64,000 nt of DNA from Mycobacterium sp. E3251 (GCF_001666835.1 NZ_LZJF01000034.1:62001-126000), one strand, 5' to 3'. Numbered from the stretch's first letter, positions 37,565 to 50,042 are shown. Notes: generated by a model from the sequence alone, not told the origin. Numbers and translations are program-made.

Positions 37565-39601
37565 ATGACGGTCGGTCGGTCGCTGACGCCACCCCGCGCG
37601 CGGGTGTGGCCGCTGCTGATCGGTGTCGCGCTGCTGGCGGGCTGCACGGCGGCCGGTATCGGGGCGCTGTCGCTGGCCGATGCGCTGACCGCCACGGGTT
37701 TGCCGAACCCGGGCCCGGCAACCACGCTGGGGCTCCCGTTCGTCCGGGCGGCGGGGGAGATCGCCGCGGTGCTGGCCGTGGGTTCGTTCCTGTTCGCGGC
37801 GTTCCTGGTGCCGCCGCAACGCAGCGGCGTCCTGGACGCCGACGGGTACCGGGCGCTGCGCCTGGGGACCGTCGCGTCGGGCGTCTGGGCGGCGTGTGCG
37901 GCGCTGCTGGTTCCGCTGACCGTTTCCGACGTATCGGGCCGCCCGCTGGTCGCGCTTTTGAACCCGGTGCGGATCTGGTCGATCGCCGGCCTGGTCACCA
38001 CCGCCTCCGCGTGGCGCTGGACCGCGGCGCTGGCCGCGCTGGTGATGCTGGCCAGCCTCTCGGTGCTGCGCTGGTCGTGGACGCCGCTGCTGTTCGCCGG
38101 GTCGCTGCTGACGCTCATCCCGCTCGGGCTGACCGGCCATTCGTCGGCGGGCGGTTCGCACGACCTGGCGACCAACAGCCTGCTGATCCACCTCGTGGCC
38201 GCCGGCCTGTGGGCGGGCGGACTCCTGGCGTTGACCGCCTACGGGCTGCGTGGCGGCGGGCACGTCGCCCTGGCGGCGCGGCGGTTCTCCGCAATCGCGC
38301 TGTGGTGCTGGGTCGCGATGGCGCTCAGCGGTCTGGTGAACGCCGCGGTGCGCGTCCCGCTGGGCGACCTGCTGACCACCGATTACGGCCGATTGGTGGT
38401 CGGCAAGTTCGCCGCGTTATGCGTGCTGGGGGTAATCGGCTGGCGCCAGCGGCGCTCGTCGGTCGCCGGTTTGCAGGCGGAACCGCCTCGGCCCGAGGCG
38501 CGCCGCGCCCTGCTGCGGCTGGCGCTCGCCGAGGCCGCGGTCTTCGGCCTCACCTTCGGCATCGCCGTCGGCCTGGGCCGCACCCCGCCGCCACCACCGC
38601 CGAGCCGGCTGCCCTCGATTCCCGAGGCCGAGATCGGCTACGACTTCAACGGTCCGCCCACCCCGGCCCGGATCTTGTTCGACTGGCGCTTCGACCTGAT
38701 CTTCGGCAGCGCCGCCATCGTCTTCGCCGCCCTCTATGTGGCCGCCGTGGTCCGCCTGCGTCGGCGAGGCGACGCCTGGCCGCCGGGCCGGACCGTGGCC
38801 TGGCTGCTCGGCTGCCTGACGTTGCTGTTCGTCACCTCGTCGGGGGTCGGTCGCTACATGCCGGCGATGTTCAGCGTGCACATGGTCGCCCACATGGGCC
38901 TGTCGATGCTGGTGCCGATCCTGCTGGTGCTGGGCGCCCCGGTGAGCCTGGCCCTGCGGGCGTTGCCCGCCGCGGGCCGGGACGACCCGCCCGGCTTGCG
39001 GGAATGGCTGCTCGCCGCGCTGCACAGCCGGCTGTCGCGGTTCCTCACCAACCCGGTCGTGGCCACCGTGCTGTTCGTCGCCGGCTTCTACGGGCTGTAC
39101 CTGTCGAACCTGTTCGACATCGCCGTGGGCAGTCACGCGGGGCACCTGGCGATGAACCTGCACTTCCTGCTCAGCGGCTACCTCTTCTACTGGATCGTCA
39201 TCGGGGTCGACCCCACGCCGCGCCCGATCCCGCCGCTGGCCAAGGTGGGTGTGGTGTTCGCGTCGCTGCCGCTGCACGCGTTCTTCGGGGTGGTGCTGAT
39301 GGGCACGCGCAGGGTGCTGGGCGCCGACTACTACCGTTCGCTCGGCTTGACCTGGCACACCGACCTGCTCGGTGACCAGCGGTTGGGTGGCGGCATCGCC
39401 TGGGCGGCGGGGGAGTTGCCGCTGGTGATCGTGATGCTGGCGCTGCTGGTGCAGTGGGCGCGCAGCGACGACCGCACCGCCCGGCGGTTGGACCGCGCCG
39501 CAGACCGCGACGACGACGCCGAGCTGGTCGCTTACAACGCGATGCTGGCCGAGCTGGCGCGGCGCGACACACCGAACCGTCCGCACCAGCCGGCGGACTG
39601 A
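37565..39601 (+). CDS. CopD - CtaG_Caa3 fusion integral membrane protein (Rv0102-like)
   Basis: About 678 residues with about 14-16 TM helices. The N-terminal half (FVRAAGEIAAVLAVGSFLFAAFLVPP ... LLIHLVAAGLWAGGLLAL) is CopD-like; the C-terminal half (MPAMFSVHMVAHMGLSMLVPILLVLGAPVSLALRALP ... HAGHLAMNLHFLLSGYLFYWIVIG) is CtaG-like, with the Met/His residues used for copper. M. tuberculosis Rv0102 has this fusion, elsewhere in the genome. A role in copper import or cytochrome oxidase maturation is inferred from the domains. It begins 30 bases after plsB2 and may be co-transcribed with it. Confidence 0.85.
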   Translation: MTVGRSLTPPRARVWPLLIGVALLAGCTAAGIGALSLADALTATGLPNPGPATTLGLPFVRAAGEIAAVLAVGSFLFAAFLVPPQRSGVLDADGYRALRLGTVASGVWAACAALLVPLTVSDVSGRPLVALLNPVRIWSIAGLVTTASAWRWTAALAALVMLASLSVLRWSWTPLLFAGSLLTLIPLGLTGHSSAGGSHDLATNSLLIHLVAAGLWAGGLLALTAYGLRGGGHVALAARRFSAIALWCWVAMALSGLVNAAVRVPLGDLLTTDYGRLVVGKFAALCVLGVIGWRQRRSSVAGLQAEPPRPEARRALLRLALAEAAVFGLTFGIAVGLGRTPPPPPPSRLPSIPEAEIGYDFNGPPTPARILFDWRFDLIFGSAAIVFAALYVAAVVRLRRRGDAWPPGRTVAWLLGCLTLLFVTSSGVGRYMPAMFSVHMVAHMGLSMLVPILLVLGAPVSLALRALPAAGRDDPPGLREWLLAALHSRLSRFLTNPVVATVLFVAGFYGLYLSNLFDIAVGSHAGHLAMNLHFLLSGYLFYWIVIGVDPTPRPIPPLAKVGVVFASLPLHAFFGVVLMGTRRVLGADYYRSLGLTWHTDLLGDQRLGGGIAWAAGELPLVIVMLALLVQWARSDDRTARRLDRAADRDDDAELVAYNAMLAELARRDTPNRPHQPAD

Positions 39602-39756
39602 TCCACAGTCGCGATTCCTTCCACAGGCCGTCGAGGCACCGCCGGATCCGGGACCCTTCGCCCGCCGGGCCGTCGGTGGCACCGGGCTCAATGGCGGCCA
39701 GGACGGGCGGTGCCGCGTTCACCGCCCAAACAGCACACCGAGAAGGGATCATTGCA

Positions 39757-40263
39757 ATGTTCGAAACCCCGCTTACCGTTGTCGGGCACATCGTCAACAA
39801 CCCCGAACGTCGACAGGTCGGCTCCCAGGAGGTCATCAAGTTTCGCGTCGCCAGCAATTCCCGGCGGCGCACGGCCGACGGCGGCTGGGAGTCGGGCAAC
39901 TCGCTGTTCATCAACGTCAACTGCTGGGGCAAGTTGGTCACGGGGGTGGGTGCCGCGTTGGGCAAGGGTGCACCGGTGATCGTGGTGGGCCACGTCTACA
40001 CCAGCGAGTACGACGACCGCGACGGCAACCGCCGCTCGTCGCTGGAGATGCGTGCGACCTCCGTCGGACCCGACGTATCCCGCGCGATTGTGCGCATCGA
40101 GAAGCCGGGCTACACCGGTCCCAATCCGGAGCAGGCGCCCGCCAATGGAACTTCGGCGACCGCCGCCGACGTTGGTGGTGACGAGGACCTGAAGGCCGGC
40201 GACGACCCGGCCGACTCCGGAGACACCGCCGCAGACCGCGCCCGGCTCTCCGTTCCGGCTTGA
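39757..40263 (+). CDS. Second single-stranded DNA-binding protein (SsbB-like, Rv2478c-type)
   Basis: 168 residues. OB-fold SSB (MFETPLTVVGHIVNNPERRQVGSQEVIKFRVASNSRRR ... LFINVNCWGKLVTGVGAALGKGAPVIVVGHVYTSEYDDRDG). It lacks the DDDIPF-type C-terminal tip of the replicative SSB; the tail is Ala/Asp-rich and ends in ARLSVPA. Mycobacterial paralogues of this type are thought to act in recombination or stress. GAGAAGGGA precedes the ATG. Confidence 0.9.
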   Translation: MFETPLTVVGHIVNNPERRQVGSQEVIKFRVASNSRRRTADGGWESGNSLFINVNCWGKLVTGVGAALGKGAPVIVVGHVYTSEYDDRDGNRRSSLEMRATSVGPDVSRAIVRIEKPGYTGPNPEQAPANGTSATAADVGGDEDLKAGDDPADSGDTAADRARLSVPA

Positions 40264-40354
40264 CCGTCGGCTTGGGGGCGGGCCGGCAGTTGCCGGCCGG
40301 TGCCTAGGATGGTCCGCGAGATCACTCTGCAGACCAGAAAGGCACAACAGCGGC

Positions 40355-42031
<1,677 letters not shown>

Positions 42032-42084
42032 TGTCAGCTGCGCAGCACCCCGACGATGCGGCCCAGACGGCCGCGGCGGGTGCA

Positions 42085-42098
42085 CCCCGCTTGCGGGG
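42085..42098 (+). terminator. Short GC hairpin after ettA
   Basis: CCCCGC-TT-GCGGGG, 54 bases after the ettA stop and 55 before the gdh start. No U-tract. It may weakly terminate ettA transcription or structure the gdh leader. Confidence 0.3.
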
Positions 42099-42152
42099 GG
42101 AGAGTGGGCGGTTGAACACAGCGGCGTTCGTCACCAGTTGGGAGCCATCGGC

Positions 42153-45100
42153 ATGACGATCGATCCCGGGCCCAAGCAGACCCTCAAGCCGTGGACCGCC
42201 TTCACCCAGCAGCAGGACATTCCCGACTGGATCGCGAAGGCCTATATCGAGAGCTATCGCGGCCCGCATGGCGATGAACCCGGAGCGGAATCCGGCCCTA
42301 TCGACCTGACGGTCCCGACCGCCATCGTGACCCCCGCCATGCTCGGCGCGCACTATCGGCTCGGTCAGCACCGTCCCGCCAGCCAAAGCCGGGTCGCGGT
42401 CTACCCCTCGGACGACCCGGCCGGCTTCGGGCCCGCCCTGCAAGTCGTCACCGACCACGGCGGCATGTTGTTGGATTCCGTCACGGTGCTGCTGCACCGC
42501 CTCGGTGTGCCCTACGCGGCCATCATGACCCCGGTGTTCGAGGTGCACCGCGACCCCGCCGGCGACCTGGTCAGCGTCGAATCGAAACCGCCCGGCGCCC
42601 CGCCATACGTGGGCGAGGCATGGATCCATGTGCAGCTGCTGCCCTCGGTCGACAGCAAGGGCCTCGCCGAAGTCGAACGGCTGTTGCCCAAGGTGCTGTC
42701 CGACGTGCAACAGGTCGCCAGTGACGCGGGTGAATTGATCGCCGCCCTGAGCGGCCTGGCCGCGGAAGTGGAAACCAACGCCCACGGCCACTTCTCGGCC
42801 CCCGACCGCGCCGACGTCGCGGCGCTGCTGCGCTGGCTGGGCAACGGGAACTTCCTGCTGCTCGGCTACCAGCGGTGCCGCGTGCACGACCGTCTCGTCT
42901 CCGGCGACGGGTCGCCCGGGCTGGGCGTCCTGCGCGCCCGCACCGGCTCCCGCCCACGGCTGACGGATGACGACAAATTGCTGGTGTTGGCTCAATCGGT
43001 CGTCGGCAGCTACCTGCGTTACGGCGCCTACCCGTACGCCGTCGCGGTCCGGGAAAATATCGGCGACGACGGCGGCGTTGTCGAGCACCGCTTCGTCGGG
43101 CTCTTCACGGTCGCGGCCATGAACGCGGATGTTCTGGAAATCCCGACGATCTCGACCCGGGTGCGCGACGCGCTGGCCCTGGCCGACAGCGACCCAATCC
43201 ACCCCGGCCAGCTGCTGCTCGACGTCATTCAAACCGTTCCGCGCTCGGAGCTGTTCACGTTGAGCGCCGAACGGCTCTTGACGATGGCCAAAGCGGTGGT
43301 GGATCTGGGATCCCAACGGCGGGCGTTGTTGTTCCTGCGCGCCGATCGGCTCCAATACTTCGTCTCGTGCCTGGTCTATCTGCCCCGCGACCGTTACACC
43401 ACCCAGGTGCGGCTGCAAATCGAGGACATACTGGTCCGCGAGTTCGGTGGCACGCGGCTTGAATTCACCGCGCGTGTCAGCGAATCACCTTGGGCCCTGA
43501 TGCATTTCATGGTCCGGTTGCCGGAAGATGCGGCGCCTGTGGATGTTTCCGAAGACAACCGGGTCCGCATCCAGGGGTTGCTGAGCGAAGCCGCGCGCAC
43601 CTGGAGCGACCGGTTGATCGGGGCGGCCGCGGAAGGCTCCGTCGAACAGGCCGACGCCGAGCACTATGGCACTGCTTTCTCCGAGGTCTACAAGCAAGCG
43701 GTCACCCCGGCCGATGCCATCGAGCACATCGCCATCATTGAAGGGCTGCAGGATAATTCGGTCAAGCTGGTGTTCTCCGAGCGCGGCGAGGACGGGGCCG
43801 CGCAGCTGACCTGGTTTCTGGGCGGACGCACCGCCTCGCTGAGCCAGCTCCTGCCCATGTTGCAGAGCATGGGTGTGGTGGTGCTCGAGGAGCGACCGTT
43901 CACCGTCACCCGCCCGGACGGGCTGCCGGTGTGGATCTATCAGTTCAAGATCTCCACGCACCCCACGATCGCGCCGGCGACGACCACGGCGGACCGCGAC
44001 GCGACCGCCCAGCGGTTCGCCGACGCGGTCACCGCGATCTGGCAAGGCCGCGTCGAGATCGACCGGTTCAACGAGCTGGTGATGCGCGCCCGGCTGACCT
44101 GGCAGCAGGTCGTGCTGCTCCGTGCATACGCGAAGTACCTACGGCAGGCGGGCTTTCCGTATAGCCAGTCCTACATCGAGTCGGTACTGAACGAGCACCC
44201 GTCCACCGCGCGATCGCTGGTCGCCCTGTTCGAGGCGCTCTTCGATCCCCGGCCGTCGGGCGCATCCACCAACCGTGACGCACAAGCGGCGGCGGCCGCG
44301 GTAGCCGCCGACATCGACGCGCTGATGAGCCTGGACACCGACCGCATCCTGCGGGCGTTCGCATCGCTGGTTCAGGCGACGCTGCGCACCAATTACTTTG
44401 TGACGCGCGAGGGTTCGGCCCGCGCCCGAAACGTCTTGGCGCTCAAGCTCAATGCGCAGCTGATCGACGAACTGCCGCTCCCGCGGCCCAAGTACGAGAT
44501 CTTCGTCTATTCGCCCCGCGTCGAGGGTGTGCACCTGCGGTTCGGGCCGGTGGCGCGCGGCGGGCTGCGCTGGTCGGACCGTCGCGACGATTTCCGCACC
44601 GAGATCCTCGGCCTGGTAAAGGCGCAGGCGGTGAAGAATGCGGTCATCGTGCCGGTCGGCGCCAAGGGCGGCTTCGTCGTCAAGCGGCCGCCGTTGGCGA
44701 CCGGCGATCAGGCGGAGGACCGCGATGCCACCCGCGCCGAGGGCGTCGCCTGCTATCAGCTGTTCATCTCCGGCTTGCTCGACGTCACCGACAACGTCGA
44801 TCACGCAACGAGAAAGGTCAGCCCGCCGCCGGAGGTGATACGGCGCGACGGTGACGACGCCTACCTGGTGGTGGCCGCGGACAAGGGCACCGCCACCTTC
44901 TCCGACATCGCCAACGACGTCGCGAAGTCCTACGGCTTCTGGTTGGGTGACGCCTTCGCGTCCGGCGGATCGGTGGGCTACGACCATAAGGCGATGGGCA
45001 TCACGGCCCGGGGCGCTTGGGAGGCCGTCAAGCGACACTTTCGGGAGATGGGCGTCGACACCCAGGCCGAGGACTTCACGGTGGTGGGCATCGGCGATAT

Positions 45101-46994
45101 GAGCGGCGACGTGTTCGGCAACGGCATGCTGCTGTCGAAGCACATCAGGTTGATCGCCGCCTTCGATCACCGGCACGTCTTCCTCGACCCCGACCCCGCC
45201 CCCGCGGCGTCGTGGGAGGAACGCCGGCGGATGTTCGACCTGCCGCGGTCCAGCTGGGAGGACTACGACAAGTCGTTGATCAGCGAGGGCGGCGGGGTGT
45301 ACAGCCGCGAGCACAAATCCATCCCCGTTAGCCCGCAGGTGCGCGACGCGCTGGGCATCGACAGCGAGATCACGGAGATGACCCCGCCCAACCTGATCAA
45401 GGCGATTTTGCAGGCGCCGGTCGATCTGTTGTTCAACGGCGGCATCGGCACCTACATCAAGGCCGAGTCCGAGTCCGACGCCGACGTCGGCGATCGCGCC
45501 AACGATCCCGTCCGGGTCAACGCAAGTCAGGTGCGCGCCAAGGTGATCGGCGAGGGCGGAAACCTGGGGGTGACAGCCCTGGGCCGGGTCGAATTCGATC
45601 TGTCGGGCGGGCGCATCAACACCGACGCGATGGACAACTCCGCCGGCGTGGACTGTTCGGACCACGAGGTGAACATCAAGATCCTGATCGACTCGCTGGT
45701 CACCGCCGGCAGGGTCGACCCCGAGGAGCGAAAAGAGTTGCTGGAGTCGATGACCGACGAGGTCGCGCGACTGGTGCTCACCGACAACGAGGATCAGAAC
45801 GACTTGATCGGCACGAGCCGCGCCAACGCGGCCAGCCTGCTGCCGGTGCACGGCAGGCAGATTCAATACCTCGTCGACGAGCGGGGGCTCAACCGCGAAT
45901 TGGAAGCCCTCCCGTCGGAGAAGGAGATCGACCGGCGATGTGAGGCGGGCATCGGCTTGACGTCACCCGAGCTGTGCACCTTGATGGCGCACGTCAAACT
46001 CGGGCTCAAAGAGGAGATGCTGAACACCGAACTGACCGAGCAGGATGTGTTCGCATCCCGGTTGCCGCAATACTTTCCGACGCCGTTGCGGGAGCGGTTC
46101 GGCCCGGAGATCCGCACCCACCAGCTGCGCCGGGAGATCGTCACCACCATGCTGATCAACGACCTGGTCGACACCGCCGGCATCAGCTACGCGTTCCGGA
46201 TCACCGAGGATGTCGGGGTCGGGCCCGTCGATGCGGTGCGGACTTACGTCGCTACCGACGCCATCTTCGGCGTGGGGGAGATTTGGCGGCGGATCCGCGC
46301 GGCGAATCTGCCGGTCGCGCTGTCCGATCGGCTCACACTGGACACCCGACGGCTGATCGACCGCGCCGGCCGCTGGCTGCTCAACTACCGTCCGCAGCCG
46401 CTGGCCGTCGGTGCCGAGATCAACCGGTTCGCCGCGAAGGTCAAAGACCTGACCCCCCGGATGTCGGAGTGGCTGCGCGGCGACGACAAGGCGATCGTGG
46501 AGAAGGAGGCCGCCGAATTCTCTTCGCAGGGTGCGCCCGACGACCTGGCGTACATGATCGCCGCCGGTCTGTACCGGTTCAGCCTGCTGGACATCATCGA
46601 CATCGGCGACATCAACGACATCGACGCCGCCGAGGTCGCCGACACCTACTTCGCCCTGATGGACCGGCTGGGCACCGACGGATTGCTGACGGCGGTATCC
46701 GAACTGCCCCGCAACGACCGCTGGCATTCCCTGGCGCGCTTGGCGATTCGCGACGACATCTACGCCTCGCTGCGTTCGTTGTGCTTCGATGTGCTCGCCG
46801 TGGGGGAGCCGAACGAAAGCGGCGAGGAGAAGATCGCCGAGTGGGAACACCTGTCCGCATCGCGGGTGGAGCGGGCCCGCCGCACCCTCATCGAAATTCA
46901 GGAAAGTGGAGAAAAGGATCTCGCGACGCTGTCGGTGGCGGCGCGCCAGATCCGGCGCATGACCCGCACCAGTGGAAGAGGATCCTCGAGTTGA
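42153..46994 (+). CDS. gdh: NAD-dependent glutamate dehydrogenase, large (180-kDa) type
   Basis: 1613 residues from the ATG at 42153 ([14 protein letters not shown]). Catalyses glutamate to 2-oxoglutarate plus ammonia. N-terminal ACT-like and helical regulatory regions are followed by the catalytic core: [48 protein letters not shown] (substrate Lys), and the NAD segment [19 protein letters not shown]. The C-terminal third holds the helical domain ending in [13 protein letters not shown]. Nearly collinear with M. tuberculosis Rv2476c (1624 aa), a target of the GarA regulator. It overlaps the thioesterase gene by four bases. Confidence 0.97.
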   Translation: MTIDPGPKQTLKPWTAFTQQQDIPDWIAKAYIESYRGPHGDEPGAESGPIDLTVPTAIVTPAMLGAHYRLGQHRPASQSRVAVYPSDDPAGFGPALQVVTDHGGMLLDSVTVLLHRLGVPYAAIMTPVFEVHRDPAGDLVSVESKPPGAPPYVGEAWIHVQLLPSVDSKGLAEVERLLPKVLSDVQQVASDAGELIAALSGLAAEVETNAHGHFSAPDRADVAALLRWLGNGNFLLLGYQRCRVHDRLVSGDGSPGLGVLRARTGSRPRLTDDDKLLVLAQSVVGSYLRYGAYPYAVAVRENIGDDGGVVEHRFVGLFTVAAMNADVLEIPTISTRVRDALALADSDPIHPGQLLLDVIQTVPRSELFTLSAERLLTMAKAVVDLGSQRRALLFLRADRLQYFVSCLVYLPRDRYTTQVRLQIEDILVREFGGTRLEFTARVSESPWALMHFMVRLPEDAAPVDVSEDNRVRIQGLLSEAARTWSDRLIGAAAEGSVEQADAEHYGTAFSEVYKQAVTPADAIEHIAIIEGLQDNSVKLVFSERGEDGAAQLTWFLGGRTASLSQLLPMLQSMGVVVLEERPFTVTRPDGLPVWIYQFKISTHPTIAPATTTADRDATAQRFADAVTAIWQGRVEIDRFNELVMRARLTWQQVVLLRAYAKYLRQAGFPYSQSYIESVLNEHPSTARSLVALFEALFDPRPSGASTNRDAQAAAAAVAADIDALMSLDTDRILRAFASLVQATLRTNYFVTREGSARARNVLALKLNAQLIDELPLPRPKYEIFVYSPRVEGVHLRFGPVARGGLRWSDRRDDFRTEILGLVKAQAVKNAVIVPVGAKGGFVVKRPPLATGDQAEDRDATRAEGVACYQLFISGLLDVTDNVDHATRKVSPPPEVIRRDGDDAYLVVAADKGTATFSDIANDVAKSYGFWLGDAFASGGSVGYDHKAMGITARGAWEAVKRHFREMGVDTQAEDFTVVGIGDMSGDVFGNGMLLSKHIRLIAAFDHRHVFLDPDPAPAASWEERRRMFDLPRSSWEDYDKSLISEGGGVYSREHKSIPVSPQVRDALGIDSEITEMTPPNLIKAILQAPVDLLFNGGIGTYIKAESESDADVGDRANDPVRVNASQVRAKVIGEGGNLGVTALGRVEFDLSGGRINTDAMDNSAGVDCSDHEVNIKILIDSLVTAGRVDPEERKELLESMTDEVARLVLTDNEDQNDLIGTSRANAASLLPVHGRQIQYLVDERGLNRELEALPSEKEIDRRCEAGIGLTSPELCTLMAHVKLGLKEEMLNTELTEQDVFASRLPQYFPTPLRERFGPEIRTHQLRREIVTTMLINDLVDTAGISYAFRITEDVGVGPVDAVRTYVATDAIFGVGEIWRRIRAANLPVALSDRLTLDTRRLIDRAGRWLLNYRPQPLAVGAEINRFAAKVKDLTPRMSEWLRGDDKAIVEKEAAEFSSQGAPDDLAYMIAAGLYRFSLLDIIDIGDINDIDAAEVADTYFALMDRLGTDGLLTAVSELPRNDRWHSLARLAIRDDIYASLRSLCFDVLAVGEPNESGEEKIAEWEHLSASRVERARRTLIEIQESGEKDLATLSVAARQIRRMTRTSGRGSSS

Positions 46995-47404
46995 GCGTCG
47001 GCTTCGTAGCCCCCGTACCGGTCCGCTGGTCGGACATCGACATGTATCAGCACGTCAACCACGCCACCATGGTTACCATCCTGGAGGAGGCCCGGGTCCA
47101 GTTCCTGCGCGAAGCGTTCGAGGTCGACATCTTGACCATCGGGTTGCTCATCGCCGAAGTCAAGGTGACCTATAAAGGTCAGCTGAAGCTGGTCGATTCG
47201 CCGCTGCAGGTGACGATGTGGACCAAGCGGCTGCGGGCTGTCGACTTCACGCTGGGCTACGAAGTGCGCTCGGTCAACGCCGATCCCGAGTCCAAACCGG
47301 CCGTCATCGCCGAATCGCAACTGGCCGCCGTTCATATCGAGGAGGAGCGCCTGGTGCGGCTCTCTCCACACCATCGGGAGTACCTGCAACGGTGGATTCG
47401 CTAG
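46991..47404 (+). CDS. Acyl-CoA thioesterase, hot-dog fold (Rv2475c-type)
   Basis: 137 residues. 4-hydroxybenzoyl-CoA-thioesterase-like: [33 protein letters not shown], with the catalytic Asp in [11 protein letters not shown]. The TTG at 46991 overlaps the gdh stop (TTGA) and has GAAGAGG upstream. Thus gdh, this gene and the next are translationally coupled. Substrate unknown. Confidence 0.88.
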   Translation: MSVGFVAPVPVRWSDIDMYQHVNHATMVTILEEARVQFLREAFEVDILTIGLLIAEVKVTYKGQLKLVDSPLQVTMWTKRLRAVDFTLGYEVRSVNADPESKPAVIAESQLAAVHIEEERLVRLSPHHREYLQRWIR

Positions 47405-48063
47405 CTGACCGCGGGCTCTGGCTGGGGCCACCGGACCGGGCCGCCCAGCGCAGGGACCTCAGTGCCTTCGTCGATTACGCGCTGCGACTCGACGACACGG
47501 CGGTCATTCGCCTTCGCACTCGATCGGCCGGGCAGCTGACAGCTTGGGTGGCAACGGGTTTCGACGTCCTGGCCAGCCGGGTGGTCGCTGGCGAAGTGCG
47601 GCCCGAGGATCTGTCGGTGGGCGCGGACGCGCTGGCGCGCGGCCTGGCCGCGATGGGGGACTCGGGCTACGTCGATCCGGGCTTCGCGATGGACTCCGCG
47701 TGGCGGGGGGCGTTGCCCCCGGACGCCGGCTTCACCCATCTCGAGGACATACCCGCGCGGGTGATGCTCGACCTGGCGCAGCGCGGCGCACGACTTGCCA
47801 AGGAGCACGGCAGTTCGCACGGCCCACCCGTATCGCTGCTCGACCAGGAGGTCATCCAGGTGAGCTCATCCGACGCGAGTGTGGGGCTGCCCATGCGGTG
47901 TGTGTTCGCCTTGACCGCAATGGGTTTCCTGCCGCAGTCACCGGATGCCGTCGGCGCCGACGAAATGATCAGGGTGCGGATCCTGCCGACCTGGTTGCGC
48001 ATCGACGCCCGGTTCGGCTCTGTGTACCGACGCCGCGGCGACCCTGCGCTGCTGCTGCGCTGA
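47392..48063 (+). CDS. Conserved hypothetical (Rv2474c-type)
   Basis: 223 residues from the GTG at 47392, overlapping the thioesterase stop by 13 bases. No TM segment or recognised motif; soluble, with FVDYALRLDDTAVIRLRTRSAGQLTAWVATGFDVLASRVV near the N-terminus and MRCVFALTAMGFLPQSPDAVGADEMIRVRILPTWLRI later. Placement follows Rv2476c-Rv2475c-Rv2474c. Function unknown; linkage to glutamate dehydrogenase suggests a metabolic or regulatory link, but this is only inferred. Confidence 0.8.
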   Translation: MDSLADRGLWLGPPDRAAQRRDLSAFVDYALRLDDTAVIRLRTRSAGQLTAWVATGFDVLASRVVAGEVRPEDLSVGADALARGLAAMGDSGYVDPGFAMDSAWRGALPPDAGFTHLEDIPARVMLDLAQRGARLAKEHGSSHGPPVSLLDQEVIQVSSSDASVGLPMRCVFALTAMGFLPQSPDAVGADEMIRVRILPTWLRIDARFGSVYRRRGDPALLLR

Positions 48064-48117
48064 CTCGCGTCCCGTTCCGAATCATCTTGAGTCGAACCCC
48101 GGCATTGGGATGAGTCG

Positions 48118-49152
48118 TCACGTGCTGTAGACCATCCACAACGGAAGCACCGAGTCCAGGTAGTCCATGAACTTCTTGAGGCCTACGCGGTATTGCCCGT
48201 AGCCGTACGGATCTTCGGCGTACTCCGGGAAGGCGATGCCCAGCCCGAACAGGCCGGGGGCAAGGATTCCGTTCATCCGGTTGTATTGCAGCGGGCCCCA
48301 CTGGGGCGTCTCGGGCAGCTTACGCGGCTCGAAACCGACCGTGTAGACGACACGGTCGCACTCGGCGAGCTTCTCTTCGAATTCCGGGCTCGAAACCCAG
48401 CACCTCTCCAATCGCTCCGGATACACCCCGTCGATGTTCTCGCGCGCCCACTCGGCGGCACGGCCTTTGAGGCCGGTGTCATCGAATAGGATCCAATCAT
48501 CCAGGTAGACAGCATATTTGAGCGGGCTGCGGTAGAAATTGATCACCCTGCCGACCGGGAGCCGCAGCAGGTGCGGTAACGCGATCATCGACGAGTGCGA
48601 CGAGCCGAAGACGGCAACCGTCGCGCCCTGCAGCGGCACCTCGGCGAGCTTGTCGGCATCGAGGGCGACCTCGACCGGAATCTCGTCGAGGGGATAGTCC
48701 AGCCTCTTGGGGGCCGCGCCGATCGCGAGGATCACGTTGTCCGAGGTCAGTTCCGGATCCTGCGTTTCGATCCGCCAGCGCCGTCGCTGCAGGGACAGGG
48801 TGGTGGCCGTCGTCTCGAACGTGTGCACCCGTTCGCGCAGTTGCGCGGTGACCCACACCAATGGGTCTGCGACCAGGGCAAGGGCGCAGGTCTCCTCCGG
48901 GTCCACCTCGGCCAGCGGCAATGGCGGGGCTTGGGAGAACCGAAAGGCCCCAGAGCCATTCAGGAAACTCATGAACGTCCCGGCAATGGTGTTGCTGGAC
49001 ACCGACCGCCACTTACCGCCCAGGTCTCCAGCGGCGAAGGCCGGATCGACCCAGGCGACCTTGTCAGGCGGTACGCCCTGATCGAGCAGCCTTCCGACCG
49101 CGGCAATTCCGGCGGGTCCGGCTCCGATCACTGTCCACGCGTAGGTCGCCAT
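48118..49152 (-). CDS. FAD/NAD(P)-binding oxidoreductase
   Basis: 344 residues. N-terminal dinucleotide motif WTVIGAGPAGIAAVGRLLDQG, a second Rossmann-like segment GATVAVFGSSHSSMIALP, and a late YTVGFEPRKLPETP. A C-terminal GIAFPEYAEDPYGYGQYRVGLKKFMDYLDSVLP ends the protein. It resembles flavin monooxygenase/thioredoxin-reductase-fold proteins without the CxxC, and its substrate is not evident. No M. tuberculosis neighbour at this locus matches; the minus-strand insertion between Rv2474c- and Rv2473-like genes suggests an acquired gene. ATG start is clear. Confidence 0.75.
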   Translation of the reverse strand: MATYAWTVIGAGPAGIAAVGRLLDQGVPPDKVAWVDPAFAAGDLGGKWRSVSSNTIAGTFMSFLNGSGAFRFSQAPPLPLAEVDPEETCALALVADPLVWVTAQLRERVHTFETTATTLSLQRRRWRIETQDPELTSDNVILAIGAAPKRLDYPLDEIPVEVALDADKLAEVPLQGATVAVFGSSHSSMIALPHLLRLPVGRVINFYRSPLKYAVYLDDWILFDDTGLKGRAAEWARENIDGVYPERLERCWVSSPEFEEKLAECDRVVYTVGFEPRKLPETPQWGPLQYNRMNGILAPGLFGLGIAFPEYAEDPYGYGQYRVGLKKFMDYLDSVLPLWMVYST

Positions 49153-49232
49153 GTACTAGGTATAGAGGAGCGACGAGCCAAACGCTGAGTCGCGAGGTCG
49201 GCCGAACGGGACCAGCCGACCGTGGAATCCGC

Positions 49233-49865
49233 TCACACGATGTCAGCGAACATCAGCGCCGTGCCGGCGGCGGTGATCGCTTGAGTCAGGATTTGCGCGT
49301 GGGTGAGCCGAACGGCGCGCGGCATCAGGTTCGTCCAGCGCCGCGCCATCCAGCGGTACGCCCAATAGATCGCCACCGCGGCGAACCCGAGGGCCGCGGT
49401 CCAGTTCACGACCGCGACCCAGTCCTGGGCGGCCTCGAGCATGTGGTGTCCGGCGTGTTGCTGCCCCGACGCGACCTCGTGCGCGGTCATGTCCATCGAG
49501 CCGCCGTCGGGGTGGCCGGACCGACCCGGCAGGCTGCCGTTCATCGCCCCGTACATCCAGGCCATCGCCGCCATCATCGCGGCGTAGTAGTAGTTCGTCA
49601 GCCGACCATCGGCGGCCCCTGGCGCATGGCCGGCAATGCCGGCAAACCAGGCCCCGCCCAGCAGGAAGCACATGGCCGTCGCGACGGTCGGCAGATTCAT
49701 TCCCACGCCCCAGGCCATCAAGATCATCACGGCCGACATCGCCAGGTGTAGCAGCTGGCTGACCATGCCCGTCCAGCAGCGGCGTTGAGCGACAAGGAAA
49801 TACGCGTAGGCAGCAAAGCTTACGGCGAACAGCGCCGTCACCACCCACCGCAACGTGTTATCCAC
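49233..49865 (-). CDS. DUF5134 membrane protein with His/Met-rich loop (Rv2473-like position)
   Basis: 210 residues from the GTG at 49865 with AAAGGCGGG upstream; an ATG at 49898 would add 11 residues. Five or so TM helices (LRWVVTALFAVSFAAYAYFLVA, LHLAMSAVMILMAWGVGM, AMCFLLGGAWFAGIAG, YYYAAMMAAMAWMYGAM, VNWTAALGFAAVAIYWAYRWMA). A loop near residues 125-150 is rich in Met and His (GSMDMTAHEVASGQQHAGHHM), suggestive of copper binding. A TACCC-N5-GGGTA palindrome lies 81-95 bases upstream of the GTG. Copper handling is inferred; no activity is known. Confidence 0.8.
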   Translation of the reverse strand: MDNTLRWVVTALFAVSFAAYAYFLVAQRRCWTGMVSQLLHLAMSAVMILMAWGVGMNLPTVATAMCFLLGGAWFAGIAGHAPGAADGRLTNYYYAAMMAAMAWMYGAMNGSLPGRSGHPDGGSMDMTAHEVASGQQHAGHHMLEAAQDWVAVVNWTAALGFAAVAIYWAYRWMARRWTNLMPRAVRLTHAQILTQAITAAGTALMFADIV

Positions 49866-49945
49866 CAACCCGCCTTTCTCTGGTGGCCCGCCCGGCATCG
49901 GCCTAGTGCCCGAAGCCGGTTCCGATCTCGGTCATCGCACGACAG

Positions 49946-49960
49946 TACCCCCATAGGGTA
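49946..49960. promoter_or_regulatory. RicR/CsoR-type copper operator candidate (TACCC-CCATA-GGGTA)
   Basis: Perfect five-base inverted repeat with a five-base spacer, identical in form to the motif described for the mycobacterial copper repressor RicR. It lies upstream of the His/Met-rich DUF5134 gene on the minus strand and after the end of aglA, so the DUF5134 gene is the only promoter it can serve. Confidence 0.65.
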
Positions 49961-50042
49961 TCTTCGCCCTAGGCGACACCCGGGCAGTCTTAAAACCGCA
50001 ACGCGAAACCGACTGATCCGACCCGCCTTTGGGGCCTGCCGT

